This document shows positions 60,688 to 64,000 of a stretch of 64,000 nt of DNA, one piece after another (positions within the stretch are counted from its first letter, which is position 1; each line of letters opens with the position of its first letter). A program made the position numbers and the translations under genes. Origin of the DNA: Proteiniphilum acetatigenes DSM 18083 (GTDB lineage Bacteria > Bacteroidota > Bacteroidia > Bacteroidales > Dysgonomonadaceae); contig NZ_KB905701.1 of assembly GCF_000380985.1 (NCBI RefSeq), forward strand, positions 1 through 64,000, written 5' to 3'. Under the pieces are notes generated by a model. It saw nothing but the letters and a program-made list of their open reading frames with translations. It did no database searches and was not told where the DNA came from.

Positions 60688-61641
60688 ATGCCCATATTTA
60701 CAGGTATAATCAAACATCTGGGGGGGACAGAAAAGGATACCCCAGGACAACAATATTTTTACGGGCTGGTACAGAAAAATGTGCTGGTGACCGGAGCCAA
60801 CGGGCAATTGGGGAACGAGTTGAAAAAATTGACGGATCGGTTGAATTTGCCCTTTAAATTCCTATTTACCGACATGAGTGACCTTGATGTGACGGACGGG
60901 GATCAGGTAGCGGATTTTGTAAGGGATTACCGGATACTCTATATTGTCAATTGCGCTGCTTATACCGCTGTGGACAAAGCAGAAACAGACGTTGAGAAGG
61001 TATATCTTGTAAATGAAAAAGCGGTAGAGAATATAGCGATTGCTGCAAAGCAAGAAGGAGCAAAGGTTATCCATATTTCTACCGATTTTGTATTTGACGG
61101 CCGGTCGGAAATTCCTTATACCGAGAATATGGAACCGCATCCACTTTCGGTTTACGGCCAGTCGAAGTTGAAAGGTGAAGAAACCCTGCAAGCTGTCGGA
61201 GGTGAGTGGATGATTATACGTACTTCTTGGTTGTATTCGGAATTCGGTAATAATTTTGTAAAGACAATGATCCGGCTGATGAATGAGCGTGATAGATTGA
61301 CTATCGTGGAAGATCAGCGGGGAACGCCCACTTATGCGGCAGATCTGGCAGAGATGATCGTCCATATCCTGCAGTTCTCGGAAGAGACTGAATGGAAAAC
61401 GGGCATTTATCACTTTTCGAACAGGGGAGAAACTACTTGGTTTGGCTTTGCAGAAGAGATCAAAAGGCTTGCAGGAATTGATCGCTGTGAACTGGTTCCT
61501 GTTAAAACAGAGGAATATGGTTCACCAGCTCCTCGTCCGGCATATAGCGTAATGGATCTGTCCAAAATATGTGCTGCTTTTCATGTGGAGATTCCGGGAT
61601 GGAAAGAGGCTTTAAAAAGATGTATGGGTTTGATAAAATGA
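60688..61641 (+). CDS. rfbD: dTDP-4-dehydrorhamnose reductase
   Basis: 317 residues from ATG 60688. KNVLVTGANGQLGNELKKL is the NAD(P) loop where this enzyme normally begins; VNCAAYTAVDKAETD, IHISTDFVFDG, YGQSKLKGEE (Tyr-x3-Lys catalytic pair) and WLYSEFGNNFVKTM follow. It makes dTDP-rhamnose for surface polysaccharide. The first 31 residues before KNVLVTG are unusual and include a run of seven G (60720-60726); the codon where the family's start would be is CAG, so the true start is uncertain. The in-frame TTG at 60667 is within the repeat and rejected. Confidence 0.9.
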   Translation: MPIFTGIIKHLGGTEKDTPGQQYFYGLVQKNVLVTGANGQLGNELKKLTDRLNLPFKFLFTDMSDLDVTDGDQVADFVRDYRILYIVNCAAYTAVDKAETDVEKVYLVNEKAVENIAIAAKQEGAKVIHISTDFVFDGRSEIPYTENMEPHPLSVYGQSKLKGEETLQAVGGEWMIIRTSWLYSEFGNNFVKTMIRLMNERDRLTIVEDQRGTPTYAADLAEMIVHILQFSEETEWKTGIYHFSNRGETTWFGFAEEIKRLAGIDRCELVPVKTEEYGSPAPRPAYSVMDLSKICAAFHVEIPGWKEALKRCMGLIK

Positions 61642-61702
61642 TATATGCTTCGCTTGATAAATGATAGTGTGTTTCACACAATAAAGAGATAAAAATCAAA
61701 AA

Positions 61703-63277
61703 ATGACATTAAAAGAAGAGATACAGCGCCGGCGTACGTTCGCCGTGATCAGTCACCCCGACGCGGGAAAAACCACACTTACGGAAAAATTACTGCTCTT
61801 TGGAGGAGCCATTCATGTGGCAGGAGCAGTGAAATCGAACAAAATAAAAAAAACAGCTACCTCGGACTGGATGGAGATAGAGAAACAACGTGGAATTTCT
61901 GTCGCCACTTCAGTCATGGGATTTGAATATGGGTATCATAAGATCAATATTTTGGATACACCGGGCCACCAGGATTTTGCTGAAGACACGTACCGTACGC
62001 TTACGGCGGTGGACAGCGTAATCGTGGTGGTGGACGTCGCGAAAGGGGTAGAAGCCCAGACACGCAAGCTGATGGAGGTCTGTCGTATGCGGCATACACC
62101 GGTGATGATCTTTGTCAATAAACTAGACCGTGAAGGGAGGGATCCGTTCGAAATTCTCGACGAACTGGAGGAAGAACTGAAAGTCAGCGTCCGTCCGTTG
62201 AGTTGGCCCATAGATATGGGAGAACGGTTCCGCGGAGTATATAACCTTTACAAGAATAGTCTGGATCTTTATAAACCCAGTAAGCAGATGGTGACGGAAT
62301 CGCTGAGGCTCGATATCCAGTCACCGGAACTGGAAAATCATATTGGTGATCGCTTATCGAAGAAGTTATGTGACGATGTGGAACTGATCACAGAAGTCTA
62401 CCCGGCATTCGACCGGGACGAATACCTTGCAGGAACCCTGGCACCTGTGTTTTTCGGATCCGCACTGAATAATTTTGGAGTGAAAGAATTGCTGGATTGT
62501 TTTGTGGATATAGCACCCTCACCCCGTGAGGTGCAGGCCGAAGAACGTATAGTAGATCCATATGAGGAAAGTTTCTCGGGATTTGTTTTCAAAATCCATG
62601 CCAATATGGATCCGAACCACCGTTCTTGTATTGCTTTTGTAAAAGTCTGCTCAGGAAAATTCGAGCGGAATGTGAACTACAAGCATGTCCGTTTTAACCG
62701 GATGATGAAATTTTCATCGCCGACCGCTTTTATGGCGCAGAAAAAAGAGATTATGGACGAGGCCTATGCCGGTGATATCGTTGGATTACCCGATAACGGC
62801 AACTTCAAGATCGGCGATACACTCACTTCGGGTGAGGAGTTGCATTTCAAAGGACTGCCGAGTTTCTCTCCCGAGATGTTCAAATATATCGAGAATGCTG
62901 ATCCGATGAAATCGAAACAACTCCAGAAAGGGATTGAACAACTGATGGACGAAGGGGTAGCACAGCTCTTTACCAATCAGTTTAACGGACGGAAGATCAT
63001 CGGGACGGTGGGGCAGCTTCAGTTCGAAGTGATACAGTATCGGCTGCTCCATGAATATGGAGCGCAGTGTCGCTGGGAGCCCATCAGCCTATACAAGGCC
63101 TGCTGGATCGAGAGCGATGATGCCGCGCAACTGGCGGATTTCAGGAAGCGGAAATATCAATACATGGCGCACGACAAAGAGGGCAGGGATGTCTTTCTGG
63201 CCGAGTCGAACTATATCTTAATGATGGCACAGCAGGATTTTAAAAATATCCGCTTCCACTTTAGCTCAGAGTATTAA
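61703..63277 (+). CDS. prfC: Peptide chain release factor 3
   Basis: 524 residues, the normal length. AVISHPDAGKTTLTEKLLLFGG is G1, KQRGISVATSVM the switch I region, ILDTPGHQDFAEDTYRTL G3 and FVNKLDREGRDPFEILDE G4; RF3-specific domains follow. It releases RF1/RF2 from the ribosome using GTP. It follows rfbD by 61 bases and converges with the MscS gene one base apart. Confidence 0.97.
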   Translation: MTLKEEIQRRRTFAVISHPDAGKTTLTEKLLLFGGAIHVAGAVKSNKIKKTATSDWMEIEKQRGISVATSVMGFEYGYHKINILDTPGHQDFAEDTYRTLTAVDSVIVVVDVAKGVEAQTRKLMEVCRMRHTPVMIFVNKLDREGRDPFEILDELEEELKVSVRPLSWPIDMGERFRGVYNLYKNSLDLYKPSKQMVTESLRLDIQSPELENHIGDRLSKKLCDDVELITEVYPAFDRDEYLAGTLAPVFFGSALNNFGVKELLDCFVDIAPSPREVQAEERIVDPYEESFSGFVFKIHANMDPNHRSCIAFVKVCSGKFERNVNYKHVRFNRMMKFSSPTAFMAQKKEIMDEAYAGDIVGLPDNGNFKIGDTLTSGEELHFKGLPSFSPEMFKYIENADPMKSKQLQKGIEQLMDEGVAQLFTNQFNGRKIIGTVGQLQFEVIQYRLLHEYGAQCRWEPISLYKACWIESDDAAQLADFRKRKYQYMAHDKEGRDVFLAESNYILMMAQQDFKNIRFHFSSEY

Positions 63278-63278
63278 A

Positions 63279-64000
63279 CTATACAGGCTTTTCCTCCTCT
63301 TTTGTAAGATAGACCGACATACGCTGTGTCGAACTGATCAGGCCCCTTTCGTAAAGTTGTTTGTAAACAGTTTCACTCAGATCGTGGTTCACATCGGCCA
63401 GATTTCCTTTCTTTGCCCATACCCTGAAAACGAATTCAAGGGACGTGGGGTTAATCTTGGACATCCTTGCAAAAGGTGCGGGTTGTTTCAATACCTTTGG
63501 ATGACGGGCGGCGATTTGTAACAGTAATTCTTTTACTTCATCCACATTGCAGCCGTAATCCACATTGACGATAATTTCCGTGCGAAGGGTTCCATCGAGG
63601 CTGTTATTGTTGATAATGTTTCCGGTCGACAGCGGTCCGTTGGGTATGTAAATCGTTTTGTTATCACCGGTCCTCAATATGGTATGCATAATACCGATCC
63701 TCTCGACCGTTCCCTCCAGGTTCAGTGCCCTGATGTAATCGCCGCTTCTGAAAGGTTTACTCAGGAGAATCATTACTCCGCCCGCAAAATTGGAGAGATT
63801 GTCTTTCATGGCAAGCCCTATGGCCAATCCCACCGTACCGATAATAGCGGCGATGGAGATGGTTTTTACTCCCACGGAATTAATGATGATCATGAACAAG
63901 ACAATAAAAAGGAACGTCTGCAATACGCTGCTTATAAATCCTTTCAGCGTGTTGTCGATCGAGCTCTTCCGCATGATCTTTGCCACAAAATTGTCAATCT
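63279..64000 (-). CDS. MscS-family mechanosensitive channel, N-terminus outside the window
   Basis: The frame stays open to the window edge (IDNFVAKIMRKSS before the GTG at 63986), so this is the C-terminal part of a longer protein. The pore helix region is TISIAAIIGTVGLAIGLAMKDNLSNFAGGVMIL, followed by the beta domain SKPFRSGDYIRALNLEGTVERIGIMHTILRTGDNKTIYIPNGPLSTG and the C-terminal cage domain. It opens under membrane tension to release solutes. The GTG at 63986 is not the true start. Confidence 0.94.
   Translation of the reverse strand, partial: IDNFVAKIMRKSSIDNTLKGFISSVLQTFLFIVLFMIIINSVGVKTISIAAIIGTVGLAIGLAMKDNLSNFAGGVMILLSKPFRSGDYIRALNLEGTVERIGIMHTILRTGDNKTIYIPNGPLSTGNIINNNSLDGTLRTEIIVNVDYGCNVDEVKELLLQIAARHPKVLKQPAPFARMSKINPTSLEFVFRVWAKKGNLADVNHDLSETVYKQLYERGLISSTQRMSVYLTKEEEKPV

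Noticed and set aside
60688-60725. Resemblance of MPIFTGIIKHLG to the start of riboflavin synthase
   Set aside because: Only about eight residues are similar and the frame leads directly into RfbD; most likely chance.

Overview
The window reads as chromosome of a Bacteroidales bacterium. Many genes are preceded by the Bacteroidetes promoter pair (TTTG, 18-21 bases, TAnnTTTG). The ATP synthase order is atpD-atpC-atpI-like-atpB-atpE-atpF-atpH-atpA-atpG, SecD and SecF are fused, and UpxY, DUF4924, DUF6266, a tricorn-like protease and SSS-type transporters are present. The flavour is closest to Dysgonomonadaceae/Porphyromonadaceae-like gut or digester organisms; that placement is inference, since no rRNA or database comparison was possible.

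Layout. 1-3.3 kb is accessory: the start of an IS30-type transposase, a hairpin-rich gene-free block, a small helix-turn-helix gene, a DUF6266 gene, a holin-like small gene, and a GH19 endolysin fused to a spanin-like lipobox/coiled-coil/membrane tail. 3.3-10.7 kb holds an AAA/DUF4143 ATPase and a polysaccharide export module on the minus strand (upxY, HAD phosphatase, wza-like, wzz-like). An AT-rich AbiEii-type nucleotidyltransferase pair with its own promoter sits between upxY and the export genes, and a broken VapB-like antitoxin lies on the other side of upxY. 10.8-34.6 kb is mostly chromosomal housekeeping and metabolism: GHL10 hydrolase, Fur, PurA, YugP peptidase, pirin, a Crp/Fnr regulator, PQQ sugar dehydrogenase, tricorn-like protease, biotin-dependent carboxyltransferase, LemA/DUF2207, OvoA (ovothiol synthesis), lipid kinase, Na+/solute symporter and EngB. 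34.6-42.8 kb is the complete F-type ATP synthase cluster, with an unknown secreted-protein gene between atpB and atpE. 42.9-50.4 kb holds tRNA-Thr(CGT), SecDF, an M3 peptidase and an SLC13/TrkA-C transporter. 50.6-55 kb holds SPFH plus Arc, an uncharacterised two-gene pair (DUF7718/DUF5647-like), and a BlaI/BlaR1-type pair whose sensor carries three TonB-plug-like repeats. 55-60 kb holds an alpha/beta hydrolase, an MBL hydrolase and an ECF sigma operon. The end is DUF4924-rfbD-prfC and a partial MscS channel.

The most striking unexplained signal is in the spacers. Many are built from seven-base tandem units (GTGAAAA/ACTAAAA, RTGAAGA/ATTAAGA, GGTAATT/GACAATT, CTTGAAT and others). Most units carry TGA, TAA or TAG, so they close all three frames, and several arrays begin exactly on the stop codon of the upstream gene. 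A second repeat family, with covarying small palindromes, occurs at 18.1, 28.0 and 32.3 kb, and a 160-base fold-back lies at 31.0 kb. No CRISPR array and no large novel defence island was seen. The best candidates for undescribed biology are the heptamer spacers, the endolysin-spanin fusion cassette and the 51.97-52.53 kb gene pair.
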